Notes: a model not told the origin generated them from the sequence alone. Shown: positions 7,674-16,542, numbered from the stretch's first letter. The stretch is DNA of 23,010 bases from JBAZAX01 sp041671765 (GCA_041671765.1 JBAZAX010000023.1:1-23010); one strand, 5' to 3'. Translations and numbers: made by a program.

Positions 7674-8684
7674 CTATTTTATACCTTTTAGCTTCTGCTT
7701 ACTTTTTAAGCCAGTAATTACCTCTGTGTTCTCAATCTGGACCCCACGAGCCTTACCTAGATAATAAGAAGCAAAATCTGACCATAAAATAATATTGAAT
7801 AACTGCCCTTCAAAAGTATCACCTAAAATGGGCGCTTTGTAAAGAGCGACCTTATTTTCCTTAAGGATATCACATGTCGCATCAATAGCAAGATTCATGT
7901 TTAATGACAGGAATTCCGAAGCAAACATAAGCACGCATGGATGCTCTTTACAACCTGAAAAACCATTTATCAAGTTATGATTAAGCTCTGGAAAAGCCGA
8001 AAAGACGCAATGAACCTTACTATTTTCATTAAATTGAGTTTGAGCACGATATGCAAATGCCGCGCTATCACCGCTTACACCCCAAACATGGAAAAATTCA
8101 TACCCCTCAACAATCGTTAAAAAATCCTTAAAATACTGTACTTCAGCAAACTTAGGGACATATATTTCAGCATTTTTAACAAAAATATCAAGTTTGCGCC
8201 GGCCATCAAGCACATTGAGCTTGTCCAAAATACCCAGTAAAAACCCAAGCATATTGCCCAATGCCGCACGTGGCGCTACCGATTTTGGAAGCAAAACAAA
8301 TGGAATATTCTTTGCCTGAGAAATCTCTACAGCTTTTCCGCCATTGGCAATAACAATTGTGGGAATAAATTTGGCATTTAGTTGATTTAAAATATCAAGC
8401 GTTTCCCACGTATTTCCCGAATATGACACAACAAATGTTAAGGTATTCGAGTCAATGTAGGCCGGTAATTCGGAAGAGTCTATTATAAAAGAGGTTATTC
8501 CCTCTTTGCGATCCAAAAAGGTCTTTATAATCCGACCAGCAATTCCAGATCCTCCCATACCCACAAATGCAATTTTTTTAGGCGATTTTACAATTCCGCC
8601 TCCATGTGTCTTGAAAAAATCATCCGCTAATGCAAATCCATCTCGTAATTTTTGCGACCATAATGAAAATTCTTTGAGCATCAT
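7674..8684 (-). CDS. SIS-domain sugar-phosphate isomerase, PGI/PMI bifunctional family
   Basis: This 336-residue protein has the two-SIS-domain layout of the bifunctional phosphoglucose/phosphomannose isomerases, which interconvert fructose-6-phosphate with glucose-6-phosphate and mannose-6-phosphate. Sugar-phosphate binding loops are GMGGSG (42-47) and VVSYSGNTWET (85-95). PRAALG (about 138-143), NENSK with the likely catalytic Glu (E220), FPELNHN with the likely catalytic His (H236), and a C-terminal EVITGLKSKQKL end all match the family. The ATG at 8684 has AGAGGA seven bases upstream; a TTG at 8690 is less likely. It lies 13 bases after the second TMTC-like gene and 10 before rpmE, in one operon. 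Family assignment is fairly firm; whether it isomerises mannose-6-phosphate in this organism is inferred from the family. Confidence 0.85.
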   Translation of the reverse strand: MMLKEFSLWSQKLRDGFALADDFFKTHGGGIVKSPKKIAFVGMGGSGIAGRIIKTFLDRKEGITSFIIDSSELPAYIDSNTLTFVVSYSGNTWETLDILNQLNAKFIPTIVIANGGKAVEISQAKNIPFVLLPKSVAPRAALGNMLGFLLGILDKLNVLDGRRKLDIFVKNAEIYVPKFAEVQYFKDFLTIVEGYEFFHVWGVSGDSAAFAYRAQTQFNENSKVHCVFSAFPELNHNLINGFSGCKEHPCVLMFASEFLSLNMNLAIDATCDILKENKVALYKAPILGDTFEGQLFNIILWSDFASYYLGKARGVQIENTEVITGLKSKQKLKGIK

Positions 8685-8697
8685 AAGCAAATCCTCT

Positions 8698-10911
8698 TTA
8701 ACATCTCTTTTTTAATTCCAAAGCCTCTTTTTTGACATCAACGTTTCTACCTGATTTTACTAAAAATTCTATCTCATTTTGCGCTACTTTTTTTTGCCCA
8801 ACTTCTAAAAGACATCTAGCATGATGCAACGCTGCGTAAGGTAAGGCATCTATATTTTTTAGTGCTTCAAAAAGAGGCAATGCCTTATCAAATTTTGAAA
8901 TATTTAAGAGAGCCAGCGCATAGTTGTAGTTTAAAATTTTATCATTTGGATCTTTTTTATAAGCAATTTCGAAATATTCAGCAGCTTTTGCATAATTTTT
9001 AGAATTGAAATAGCATCCACCAATGTAAAATGCCGTACTTTGATAGTCAGCCTGCACATTGCTAAAAGCATTTAACGCGTTATCAAATTCACCTAAATCG
9101 AAGAATGTGGATCCAAGCGAGTAATAAATTTCTCGCCCCTGATAATCACCGTTTAATGCCTTTATATAACACTGTTTAGCATCTTGCAAACGATTTTGTA
9201 ATCTATAAGCGTTTCCTAAATTATGTAGGGCCCGACTATCATAAGGACAAAGAGTTAAAGCCTGTTTAAAGCACCATTCAGCACGATTATAATCGCCTGT
9301 ACTTAAATGCAATAAACCCAAATTATTAAACAATTGTGGGTGCCCTTCGCCAATTTCTAATGCCCGTTTATAATGCTCCATTGCTGTTTGATTATCGCCT
9401 TTGTTTTGATATATTAAGGCCAAATTTATATGGGGCTCTGCGTAAAAGTCATCTTTTGCAATCGCTTTATTGAAATGATCTATCGCATTTTTCTCATCAC
9501 CCATTTCGTAAAGAACTGTCGCATAGTTGTGATAACATCTCGCTTTTCCGGATTTATTCATAGCATCTTGCCAGAACAACAGCTCTGAGCTCCAGACAAA
9601 ATTTCTTGAATGTGTCGCAAGACAAAGAGTAAAAACTAAAAACGTGAAGCTTGTCATAATTGCTCTACGCCGCATTAAAATATTCGAAAAAAGTGAGAGT
9701 TTTTCGAATATCCATTGCGCTGCATAGACAAAGAAATAAGCCAATAATAGCATTATGCCAAATGATGCTGTGTAAGTCTTATAGTCACACACAAGTTCCG
9801 TAGATGGAAAAATCGATGCACGAGGTAAAACGAAGATAAAAAACCAAATAAAACCGAATGTAACAATATCAGATAAATCAGATACCCAACGACGACCTAA
9901 TGCAACCAAAAGACCTAGTAAAATTAACAGTGGCGCTAAAACATCAAATTTGAAAAATCCTGCAGACAAAACATATCCATAATCAAAACTCAGACCAACT
10001 GGGAAAAAATAGATCAACAGATAATGTAAAACAACTTTAAACTGAGAAATAAAATAATAATATGTTGTTATAGGCTGCTCGGCAGATGGCGTCAAAAGAT
10101 TTCCACGATTATTCAGAACAGGATTTGTTGCAATGCTTATAACATTGCTCGGTGCCATATTTCCGTACCAGAAGAGAAATCCAAAGACAACAGAGAAATA
10201 GGCTAAATGGATTAAGATTCGTTGCTTAAATTCATTCAAATCACCCTGAGCAATAAAAAACCAGTCAATTGCAACCAAGGCAAATGGTAGTGCAACAATA
10301 ATCTCTTTAGATCCAGTTCCAAACGCGGCAAGAATAAATGATAGACCAAACAAACAGTATTTTACAATTTGATTTGTGCTATAAACAGCATAAGAAAACG
10401 CTAGAACAGTTGCAAAAGCAAAGAATGCAACAAGCCCCTCTAATCTCATCTGAGTTATATAGGTAACAGTCTGAGTCTGAACAGGATGCAGTAAAAAAAG
10501 AGCTGTCGTTAAAAGTGAAATTATATATGCATTTTTTTGAACAAATTCATTTTTCTTAAACTTTGAAAGTAAAAGCGAAAGTAAACTAAATATCATGAAC
10601 GCTATTACTAGATGCAAGCATACATCAAAAATACGGTATGCAAATGGATTTTGTTTCCAATTAACATAAGTGTACTGATTCAAAATTCTTGAAATCCAAC
10701 GAGAATTTGCAAAAAACATCCCCTTAACATCCAGGGTCCTTGCATGAATATAGTTAATAATTGTTGGCAAATCATCAAAAACAAAACCATAAACTAACGT
10801 TGGATAATAAATCAAAAATGTAACCGCAAGCAAACTTAATGGTGCCAAGAGTTTTGGCACCAAGTTTTTCTTAATTTGGCTAACAAATGCACTTGTCATT
10901 GTTTTTTCCAT
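8698..10911 (-). CDS. TMTC-like membrane protein with TPR tail (copy 2), 737 aa
   Basis: The first half has about ten membrane helices and the last 280 residues about eight TPR repeats (for example HYKRALEIGEGHPQLFNNLGLLHLSTGDYNRAEWCFKQAL). After the first helix comes FDD (45-47), the acidic motif expected in the first loop of GT-C glycosyltransferases. LLHPVQTQTVTYITQMRLEGL is the signature of the bacterial relatives of eukaryotic TMTC O-mannosyltransferases. The predicted role is transfer of a lipid-linked sugar to protein outside the cytoplasm, with TPRs binding the acceptor; this is inferred from the family. The start at 10911 is the first ATG; ATG at 10899 is an alternative with a better Shine-Dalgarno (GGAAAA). 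The gap to the upstream paralogue is 7 bases. Confidence 0.85.
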   Translation of the reverse strand: MEKTMTSAFVSQIKKNLVPKLLAPLSLLAVTFLIYYPTLVYGFVFDDLPTIINYIHARTLDVKGMFFANSRWISRILNQYTYVNWKQNPFAYRIFDVCLHLVIAFMIFSLLSLLLSKFKKNEFVQKNAYIISLLTTALFLLHPVQTQTVTYITQMRLEGLVAFFAFATVLAFSYAVYSTNQIVKYCLFGLSFILAAFGTGSKEIIVALPFALVAIDWFFIAQGDLNEFKQRILIHLAYFSVVFGFLFWYGNMAPSNVISIATNPVLNNRGNLLTPSAEQPITTYYYFISQFKVVLHYLLIYFFPVGLSFDYGYVLSAGFFKFDVLAPLLILLGLLVALGRRWVSDLSDIVTFGFIWFFIFVLPRASIFPSTELVCDYKTYTASFGIMLLLAYFFVYAAQWIFEKLSLFSNILMRRRAIMTSFTFLVFTLCLATHSRNFVWSSELLFWQDAMNKSGKARCYHNYATVLYEMGDEKNAIDHFNKAIAKDDFYAEPHINLALIYQNKGDNQTAMEHYKRALEIGEGHPQLFNNLGLLHLSTGDYNRAEWCFKQALTLCPYDSRALHNLGNAYRLQNRLQDAKQCYIKALNGDYQGREIYYSLGSTFFDLGEFDNALNAFSNVQADYQSTAFYIGGCYFNSKNYAKAAEYFEIAYKKDPNDKILNYNYALALLNISKFDKALPLFEALKNIDALPYAALHHARCLLEVGQKKVAQNEIEFLVKSGRNVDVKKEALELKKRC

Positions 10912-10918
10912 TACTTAG

Positions 10919-13312
10919 TTAGCTATGCTTAATAGCTTTTTTATTAGAATCTTGTTTTTCAAGAGTAACTGTATGTTTTAGGGCAACCGCTTTCTTGAAA
11001 TCAGTCAGGGTAATTTTATTTCCGTTTTTGGAGACCTGATCCTGTAATGCAAGTCGCATTTTTTCATTTCCAATAATTTTTTTAAATTCATCCGGTGCAT
11101 TAAGCTTTTCAAGCTCAGCCAAATGAGCCTTGGCCTCATCTACTTTATTCATTTTTTCCAAGCAGTGAGTTATTCTGAAAAATGCTTGTGGCAAAGGTTG
11201 AGGCAAGCCAGTAATTTTTTTGAACAATTCTAAAGCAGCTGTATAATCACCTTTAGCAAATACGGCTTCAGCCAAATTAAAGAGGTAACGACCCTCAAGT
11301 GGATTTTTATTTACCAGTTTGTTGTAAATTTTTAATGCTTGATCATATTTTTGAAGCATATAATATGCATTGGCAAGGTTAAACGAAACATTGTCATTTT
11401 CAACGCCACTATTAATAACTGTCTCGAATGCTTGAGCCGCTTCAGCATATTTATGCATTCGAATGCTCATCTGACCAAATGTGAAGAATCCATCGGCATT
11501 ATCAAGATCACCCTCAACGGCTTTTTTGAAATGCTCCCAAGCCAATTCTTCTTTATTTTGTTCTAAGAAAAGTCGTCCAAGGTTGTACCAAGCTTTTCCA
11601 TAATATGGTCTAAGCTCAATAGCTTTTCTCAAAATTCTTTCAGCATCGTCATACTGTTTTTTCTTAATAAAAAGCGTTCCAAGATTGTTCAATGCTTCCG
11701 GATAATTCGGACACAAATTAATTGCAGCTTTTAATGATTCAATTGCCTTATCTGTCTCTTCTTTTAATGAATATGCAACAGCTAAGTTGCTCAAAGGATC
11801 TGAATAGTGCTTATCCAACTCAATCGCTCTTAAATAAGCAGTGATAGATTCATCTATTCGTCCTGCCTCAGAAAGCGCAACACCAAAATTATTGTGTACA
11901 CGAGCTTTTAATGGAGCCTTTTTTGCATTATCTTCCCAGAATATTACGCATGAGGACCATACTAAATTTCTGCTGTATGTTGCAACACCGGAAAGTGCAA
12001 GAAGTAATGATAATACCGCTAATGGAACATGTTTTGCATATGGTAAATCAGAAACAGCCTTTATTCTTTGCAAAACCCAAGAAACAGCAGCAACAAGTAT
12101 AACTGCTATCACAAACAACCATCCCACAGAAGCTAAATAAGTTTTATAATCACAAACTAGTTCTGGCGAAGGAATTATTGTTACCCTAGGCGCCATCGCA
12201 ACCAAAAACCAAAATAATCCAAATGTATAAAACGTGTTAATTTTCTTGAATGCAAAATAGAGGGCAAGTCCAATCATGGAAAGCAATGCAAACAATGATG
12301 AAATTACCTCTGCACTCCAAAAACTTTTTGCCAGTATCCAATCATATTCTACGCTTATGTTAAACGGCCAAACAAACATCCATAAATAGTGCACAACAAC
12401 TTTGAATTCTGAATATAAAAACTTAAACGAAGCAAAAATATCATACGGATCCGGTGTCAAAATATTACCTCTATTATTTCCGGTTACAACATTGAAAGTT
12501 AGAGCATCAGCTACAAACTTTGGTGAAAGATAATGAACCATTAATGCAAATATGTAGCTACTAAATACAACGTGAACCCATATTCTTGACTTAAATGAAG
12601 CCCAATTTTCTTGAGAGATGAAAAACCAATCAACTAAAATCATCAAAAGCGGAGTCACTATCACCATCTCTTTTGTGCCACAGGCAAGTAATCCCGCAAC
12701 AAACATCAAAGTTCCAAGCAACCCTTTTACCAAAACGGTTCTGGCCGAAACCATTTTTACAAAACATAGAATAATTAAAAGGGAAAAGAACGTCGCAAGA
12801 CCTTCAATTCTGGCTTGAATAACATAAGAAACAGCTTGTGTCTGGACAGGATGCAATAAAAAAAGGCCTGCAGAAACGAATGCCAAAATGGTAGAATTTT
12901 CTGAAAAAAATGGTTTTTCTGTTAAATGTTCACAAAGAGCTTTTATCAGGTAGAAAATCACAACACCTGCAAGAATGTGTATTACCAAATTGAACGCACG
13001 ATAATAAAATTGGTCAAAACGCCCAATTTCAAAATTCATTCGATTTAACCAGTCACCCAGCCAACGAGAATTTGTCCACCAGCGAGCAAGAGGATTATCA
13101 AAACGAATCGCAAATTTTTTGGTAATATTTGCAATATCATCAAACTGAAATGGATAATTTAACGAAAAATAATAAAAAAATGTTGTTAACAAAACAAGAA
13201 TTGATGGTGGGATAAGTGCCTGCCAATTAAAAGAACCATTAAACAACTTACCCGTGAATACTTTAACGCTACTACTCTTTTCCAAATCGATTATCTGCTT
13301 TTTTTTAGCCAT
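10919..13312 (-). CDS. TMTC-like membrane protein with TPR tail (copy 1), 797 aa
   Basis: This is a paralogue of the next gene with the same order: one N-terminal helix, FDD (57-59), about ten membrane helices including LLHPVQTQAVSYVIQARIEGLATFF, a second shared block PSPELVCDYKTYLASVG, then eight or nine TPRs from about residue 465 to 735 and a short charged tail absent from copy 2. It is predicted to be a GT-C type glycosyltransferase of the TMTC kind acting on the outer face of the membrane; donor and acceptor are unknown. The ATG at 13312 has GAGGAG at ideal spacing. It is the first gene of the operon (gaps of 7, 13 and 10 bases to the following three genes), facing the site-2 protease gene across a 239-base divergent region. 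No strong minus-strand promoter was identified there. Confidence 0.87.
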   Translation of the reverse strand: MAKKKQIIDLEKSSSVKVFTGKLFNGSFNWQALIPPSILVLLTTFFYYFSLNYPFQFDDIANITKKFAIRFDNPLARWWTNSRWLGDWLNRMNFEIGRFDQFYYRAFNLVIHILAGVVIFYLIKALCEHLTEKPFFSENSTILAFVSAGLFLLHPVQTQAVSYVIQARIEGLATFFSLLIILCFVKMVSARTVLVKGLLGTLMFVAGLLACGTKEMVIVTPLLMILVDWFFISQENWASFKSRIWVHVVFSSYIFALMVHYLSPKFVADALTFNVVTGNNRGNILTPDPYDIFASFKFLYSEFKVVVHYLWMFVWPFNISVEYDWILAKSFWSAEVISSLFALLSMIGLALYFAFKKINTFYTFGLFWFLVAMAPRVTIIPSPELVCDYKTYLASVGWLFVIAVILVAAVSWVLQRIKAVSDLPYAKHVPLAVLSLLLALSGVATYSRNLVWSSCVIFWEDNAKKAPLKARVHNNFGVALSEAGRIDESITAYLRAIELDKHYSDPLSNLAVAYSLKEETDKAIESLKAAINLCPNYPEALNNLGTLFIKKKQYDDAERILRKAIELRPYYGKAWYNLGRLFLEQNKEELAWEHFKKAVEGDLDNADGFFTFGQMSIRMHKYAEAAQAFETVINSGVENDNVSFNLANAYYMLQKYDQALKIYNKLVNKNPLEGRYLFNLAEAVFAKGDYTAALELFKKITGLPQPLPQAFFRITHCLEKMNKVDEAKAHLAELEKLNAPDEFKKIIGNEKMRLALQDQVSKNGNKITLTDFKKAVALKHTVTLEKQDSNKKAIKHS

Positions 13313-13405
13313 AGTACTCCTCGTTCCCCTTAAAAAATAGACTTACATTTTAAAGAACAAAACTACAATGCAAATTCTAAAGAAAAAAAACAAGATGTCG
13401 ACAAA

Positions 13406-13435
13406 TTTATTAAATCTCAGTTTTATTAAATCTCA
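13406..13435 (+). repeat. two 14-base direct repeats upstream of a promoter
   Basis: TTTATTAAATCTCA occurs at 13406-13419 and again at 13422-13435, a 16-base period with two bases between. The second copy ends seven bases before the -35 box of the site-2 protease promoter, a position typical of activator sites. It may equally be a small tandem duplication without function. Confidence 0.6.
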
Positions 13436-13441
13436 ATCAAT

Positions 13442-13470
13442 TTGACCATATGCTGTTTATTTTTTATCCT
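13442..13470 (+). promoter_or_regulatory. sigma70 promoter of the site-2 protease-tyrS operon
   Basis: TTGACC (13442-13447) and TATCCT (13465-13470) are exactly 17 bases apart. The -35 box differs from consensus by one base. Transcription would start near 13477 and leave a 75-base leader before the ATG at 13552. A perfect inverted repeat begins at that start point. Confidence 0.6.
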
Positions 13471-13475
13471 ATGGA

Positions 13476-13499
13476 TTATCAAATAAATTAATTTGATAA
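13476..13499 (+). promoter_or_regulatory. inverted repeat at the transcription start
   Basis: The perfect 9-base arms TTATCAAAT and ATTTGATAA are separated by AAATTA. The element begins at the predicted +1 of the promoter at 13442-13470, so it could be a repressor operator just downstream of the promoter or a 5' stabilising hairpin in the message. Confidence 0.5.
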
Positions 13500-13551
13500 A
13501 CAATTTTAATAAGAGTTTAACCATTAGCTTTAACCTTTAGAAGGAACCGAA

Positions 13552-14184
13552 ATGTCTCCAGCCTTTGCCGATTTTTTTGCACAAATCGCAATTCTTATTC
13601 CAGCATTTCTTGTAGCCCTATCTTTTCACGAATTTTTTCACGCTTTCATTGCCTACCTATGCGGGGATGATACTGCAAAACAACAAGGACGAATGACAAT
13701 AAATCCCTTAGCCCATGTCGACTTTTTTGGATTAATTTGTCTTATTTTATTCAAAATTGGATGGGCAAAACCTGTTCCTTTTGATAACAGAAACTTTAAA
13801 TATCCCAAATTATACTCTGTGCTAACAGCACTTGCTGGCCCATTCGCTAATTTTTTAATGGCGCTAGGTCTTTTTTATGCCATACATTACTTTCCAGCGC
13901 ATCTATTCACCCCAGCTATTGCTTTAACATTTTTGCAAATATTTGAAGCAACGGCCTATGTTAACATTATGCTTGGAGTATTTAATTTACTACCAATCCC
14001 CCCACTTGATGGAAGCCATGTAATAACAATGCTTTTGGTTGATAAATTTCCAAATTTTGTTTTATGGCTACATCGTTACTCATTTATACTTTTATTATTT
14101 TTAATATTCTTCCCTCCAACTCGAGATTTTTTAGTAAAACTAATACTTATCTCAGAAATAGTGCTTAGAAGCCTAGTCTTTTAA
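13552..14184 (+). CDS. site-2 protease family protein (M50)
   Basis: This 210-residue integral membrane zinc protease is of the compact M50 type without a PDZ domain. The metal site is visible: HEFFH (26-30) in the first core helix and D153 in NLLPIPPLDGSHV, with the conserved NPLAHVDFFG and LTALAGPFANFLMA segments between. Five or six membrane helices are likely. Members cut transmembrane segments of regulatory or signal-peptide substrates; this small type (YwhC-like) has no established substrate. ATG follows AGAAGGA. It is separated by 23 bases from tyrS, with which it shares a promoter and terminator. Its length and residues are complete. Confidence 0.93.
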   Translation: MSPAFADFFAQIAILIPAFLVALSFHEFFHAFIAYLCGDDTAKQQGRMTINPLAHVDFFGLICLILFKIGWAKPVPFDNRNFKYPKLYSVLTALAGPFANFLMALGLFYAIHYFPAHLFTPAIALTFLQIFEATAYVNIMLGVFNLLPIPPLDGSHVITMLLVDKFPNFVLWLHRYSFILLLFLIFFPPTRDFLVKLILISEIVLRSLVF

Positions 14185-14207
14185 ATAAATTAGCGAAAGA
14201 AGCAAGC

Positions 14208-15407
14208 ATGAAGATGGATGTAGAAACGGTAATCAAGGTTTTAAGAACCGGAACAATACAAATAACGCCAGAAGATGATTTACGCAAAAAATTACACAAA
14301 GGCAAACCTCTCAGAATTAAACTCGGCATGGATCCGACGGCACCAGATCTTCATCTTGGCCACGCAGTAGTTTTAAGTAAACTTCGTCAATTTCAGGATC
14401 TTGGCCACGAAATTATTTTCTTAATTGGTGACTATACAGCAAGAATTGGGGACCCTACAGGCAGATCTAAAACTCGTCCACCTCTCACCGAAGAACAGAT
14501 AAAAATAAACGCAAAGACTTATTTCGATCAAATTAGTAAAATTTTAGATCCTGCAAAAACACGCGTTCATTATAATTCAGAATGGCTTTCGTTGCTAAGT
14601 TTTGCCGACTTAATTAAAATAGCAGGAACACTTACTCTAGCCCGCCTAATCGAACGAGAAGATTTTCAAAAAAGATTGGCCGAAAACTCTCCTATTGGAT
14701 TTCATGAACTTTTATACCCAATCATGCAGGGTTATGACTCTGTTGCATTAAAGGCCGATATCGAGCTCGGTGGTACCGACCAGACGTTCAACCTGCTAAT
14801 GGGAAGATATTTACAGGAACAGTTTAACCAAGAGCCACAGGTAATTATAACAGTTCCACTTCTTGAAGGTCTCGATGGCGTTCAAAAAATGTCTAAAAGT
14901 TATGGAAATTACGTTGGCCTTTGGGAACCGGCAGAGCAGGCATTTGGTAAGCTCATGTCAATTTCAGACACACTCATGTGGCGTTACTACAGCCTACTGT
15001 TGTTAAGAACAGATGAAGAGATTGCAAAAATGCAAAGCGCTGTTGCAAACGCAGAACTTCATCCAATGACCTTAAAAAAAGAAATGTCCTTGGGAATCGT
15101 TGCACGCTTCTGGTCTACACAAGAGGCAGAAAACGCACAAAAACAGTTTGAAGCTTTATTTCAAAATAAAGACTACTCACAGGCAAATGAAGTTGAATTA
15201 TCTTCTGACACACCAAATCCAATTTGGATCGTTGATCTGATTAAAAAACTCGGCGCAGTAAAAACATCTTCCGATGCCAAACGATTAATTGAATCGAGCG
15301 CAGTACAAATTGATGATGTTCCCGTTCAAGAATTTAAAGCAGAAATCAAATGGACATCGGGAATGATTGTCAAAGTTGGAAAACATAAGATCTATAAGAT
15401 TAAGTAG
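14208..15407 (+). CDS. tyrS: tyrosyl-tRNA synthetase
   Basis: This 399-residue class I synthetase charges tRNA-Tyr with tyrosine. The HIGH motif is HLGH (49-52) in MDPTAPDLHLGHAVVLSKLRQF, followed by GDYTARIGDPTGRSKTR (74-90), a block typical of the longer bacterial TyrRS subgroup. KMSKS is at 227-231 and the tyrosine-pocket segment is PIMQGYDS...ELGGTDQTFN. The last 65 residues are an S4-like RNA-binding domain. The start ATG at 14208 has only a weak ribosome binding site; ATG at 14214 would shorten it by two residues. It is the second gene after the site-2 protease and ends in a strong bidirectional terminator. No T-box leader is visible in the short gap. Confidence 0.96.
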   Translation: MKMDVETVIKVLRTGTIQITPEDDLRKKLHKGKPLRIKLGMDPTAPDLHLGHAVVLSKLRQFQDLGHEIIFLIGDYTARIGDPTGRSKTRPPLTEEQIKINAKTYFDQISKILDPAKTRVHYNSEWLSLLSFADLIKIAGTLTLARLIEREDFQKRLAENSPIGFHELLYPIMQGYDSVALKADIELGGTDQTFNLLMGRYLQEQFNQEPQVIITVPLLEGLDGVQKMSKSYGNYVGLWEPAEQAFGKLMSISDTLMWRYYSLLLLRTDEEIAKMQSAVANAELHPMTLKKEMSLGIVARFWSTQEAENAQKQFEALFQNKDYSQANEVELSSDTPNPIWIVDLIKKLGAVKTSSDAKRLIESSAVQIDDVPVQEFKAEIKWTSGMIVKVGKHKIYKIK

Positions 15408-15432
15408 TTAAAAACTCACAAAAATCTTTTTC

Positions 15433-15471
15433 AATTAAAAAAGCTCTCGATTTTTGAGGGCTTTTTTAATT
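15433..15471. terminator. bidirectional terminator between tyrS and the WD40 gene
   Basis: A 16-bp stem pairs AATTAAAAAAGC with GCTTTTTTAATT and continues as TCTC with GAGG around a seven-base loop. A-runs on one side and T-runs on the other serve transcripts from both strands. It lies 25 bases past tyrS and 24 bases past the convergent WD40 stop codon. Confidence 0.85.
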
Positions 15472-15495
15472 GCTTCAATATAGATATGGCAATTT

Positions 15496-16371
15496 TCACC
15501 TGATTCCAAAAACATCTTTCCACGGCGTCACCCCAACTACATAGTAAATTGTATACAAAGTAAAAAAGGTCAACGGTTGCGCATCTGGCGCAGAGGCAAA
15601 ACTTTTCAAACCATCTGCCAAACTTTTATTCACTTCTTTTTTTATGGCTCTTGAAAAAAGCATATCGGAATAAGTTACAAAATTACCATCTAATAATTTA
15701 ACTTTAATCTGAAAACCTACCTTACTGAATTTTACCGATTCCACTCCACCGTTTCCGCCAAATGGAATCCTACAACATCCCCCCATACTATCATAAAATT
15801 TGACAGTATCGCTCCAAACCCCTTCTACCAAAACCTTACCATCTAAAATAAGCCTAGGTTGAAAATCTCCACAGTCTTTATTAGAAAATACATAAATACA
15901 TCGGCCAGTAAATACCTCCCATAGTCTAACCGTATCGTCATAAGATCCTGAGATGAGAAATCTACTATCCGGACTAAATGCCACCGATGATATCCTCGCA
16001 CTATGACCCACAAGCTCACAAATTTTACGGCACATTACAACATCCCAAAGAATTAATGTGTCATCAACCGCTAACGAAACAACGGCCCTGCAGTCCGGAC
16101 TAAACAACAAAGTTTTAACCAATGCGCGATGGCCCCAGAATAAACTCTTAACTTTTCGTTTTTGAACATCCCAAAAAATTATTTTCCCATTCTTATGTCC
16201 GGAAACCGCAACATTTTGCCCCAAATTAACTACTTTTGCGGTTAAATCATTATGATATGGTACGAAATCAAACGAATTCTCCAATGGGTTATCCATCGAC
16301 AAAAGCATTCTTGTATTAGCTAAAAACAATAGCAACAGTACCAAATTTTTGAAAAACTTTTTGGAAATCAT
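15496..16371 (-). CDS. exported WD40-repeat protein
   Basis: The start used is ATG at 16371 (MISKKFFKNLVLLLLFLANT), which gives a signal peptide; a longer reading from a TTG at 16413 is less likely. The mature protein carries about five WD40 units. Two are canonical (GHRALVKTLLFSPDCRAVVSL to ILWDV, about 80-111; GHSARISSVAFSPDSRFLIS to RLWEV, about 123-153). One opens the series (SGHKNGKIIFWDV), and two later ones are degenerate (ending KFYDS and TYSDM). The last 50 residues lack repeats and contain a hydrophobic stretch (LTFFTLYTIYYVVGV). Five blades are too few for a normal seven-bladed propeller, so it may dimerise or be a decaying copy. The role is unknown; protein binding outside the cytoplasm is likely. 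It is the only gene here ending in TGA. Confidence 0.85.
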   Translation of the reverse strand: MISKKFFKNLVLLLLFLANTRMLLSMDNPLENSFDFVPYHNDLTAKVVNLGQNVAVSGHKNGKIIFWDVQKRKVKSLFWGHRALVKTLLFSPDCRAVVSLAVDDTLILWDVVMCRKICELVGHSARISSVAFSPDSRFLISGSYDDTVRLWEVFTGRCIYVFSNKDCGDFQPRLILDGKVLVEGVWSDTVKFYDSMGGCCRIPFGGNGGVESVKFSKVGFQIKVKLLDGNFVTYSDMLFSRAIKKEVNKSLADGLKSFASAPDAQPLTFFTLYTIYYVVGVTPWKDVFGIR

Positions 16372-16465
16372 TGTTATAATTAACCTTATTTTTAATTTAT
16401 ATACCAGCTGCAACTTAAATTGATTTTTAAAAATTATTTTCGCACCAATAGAAACGTGTCGCCAG

Positions 16466-16493
16466 ATTATACCTAGAATAGCCCAAAAATCAA
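16466..16493 (-). promoter_or_regulatory. promoter of the WD40 gene
   Basis: On the minus strand TTGATT (16488-16493) stands 16 bases before a perfect TATAAT (16466-16471). Transcription would begin near 16459, leaving a leader of about 88 bases before the ATG at 16371. Confidence 0.6.
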
Positions 16494-16542
16494 TTTCTTA
16501 ATGCCAATTTTTGGTTTTTGCGCTACAATCAAGCAAATATAG

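Noticed and set aside
11339..12818. Several plus-strand frames opposite the 797-aa TMTC-like gene
   Set aside because: The minus-strand protein is continuous with clear TPR and membrane segments; the opposite frames have no starts with ribosome binding sites.
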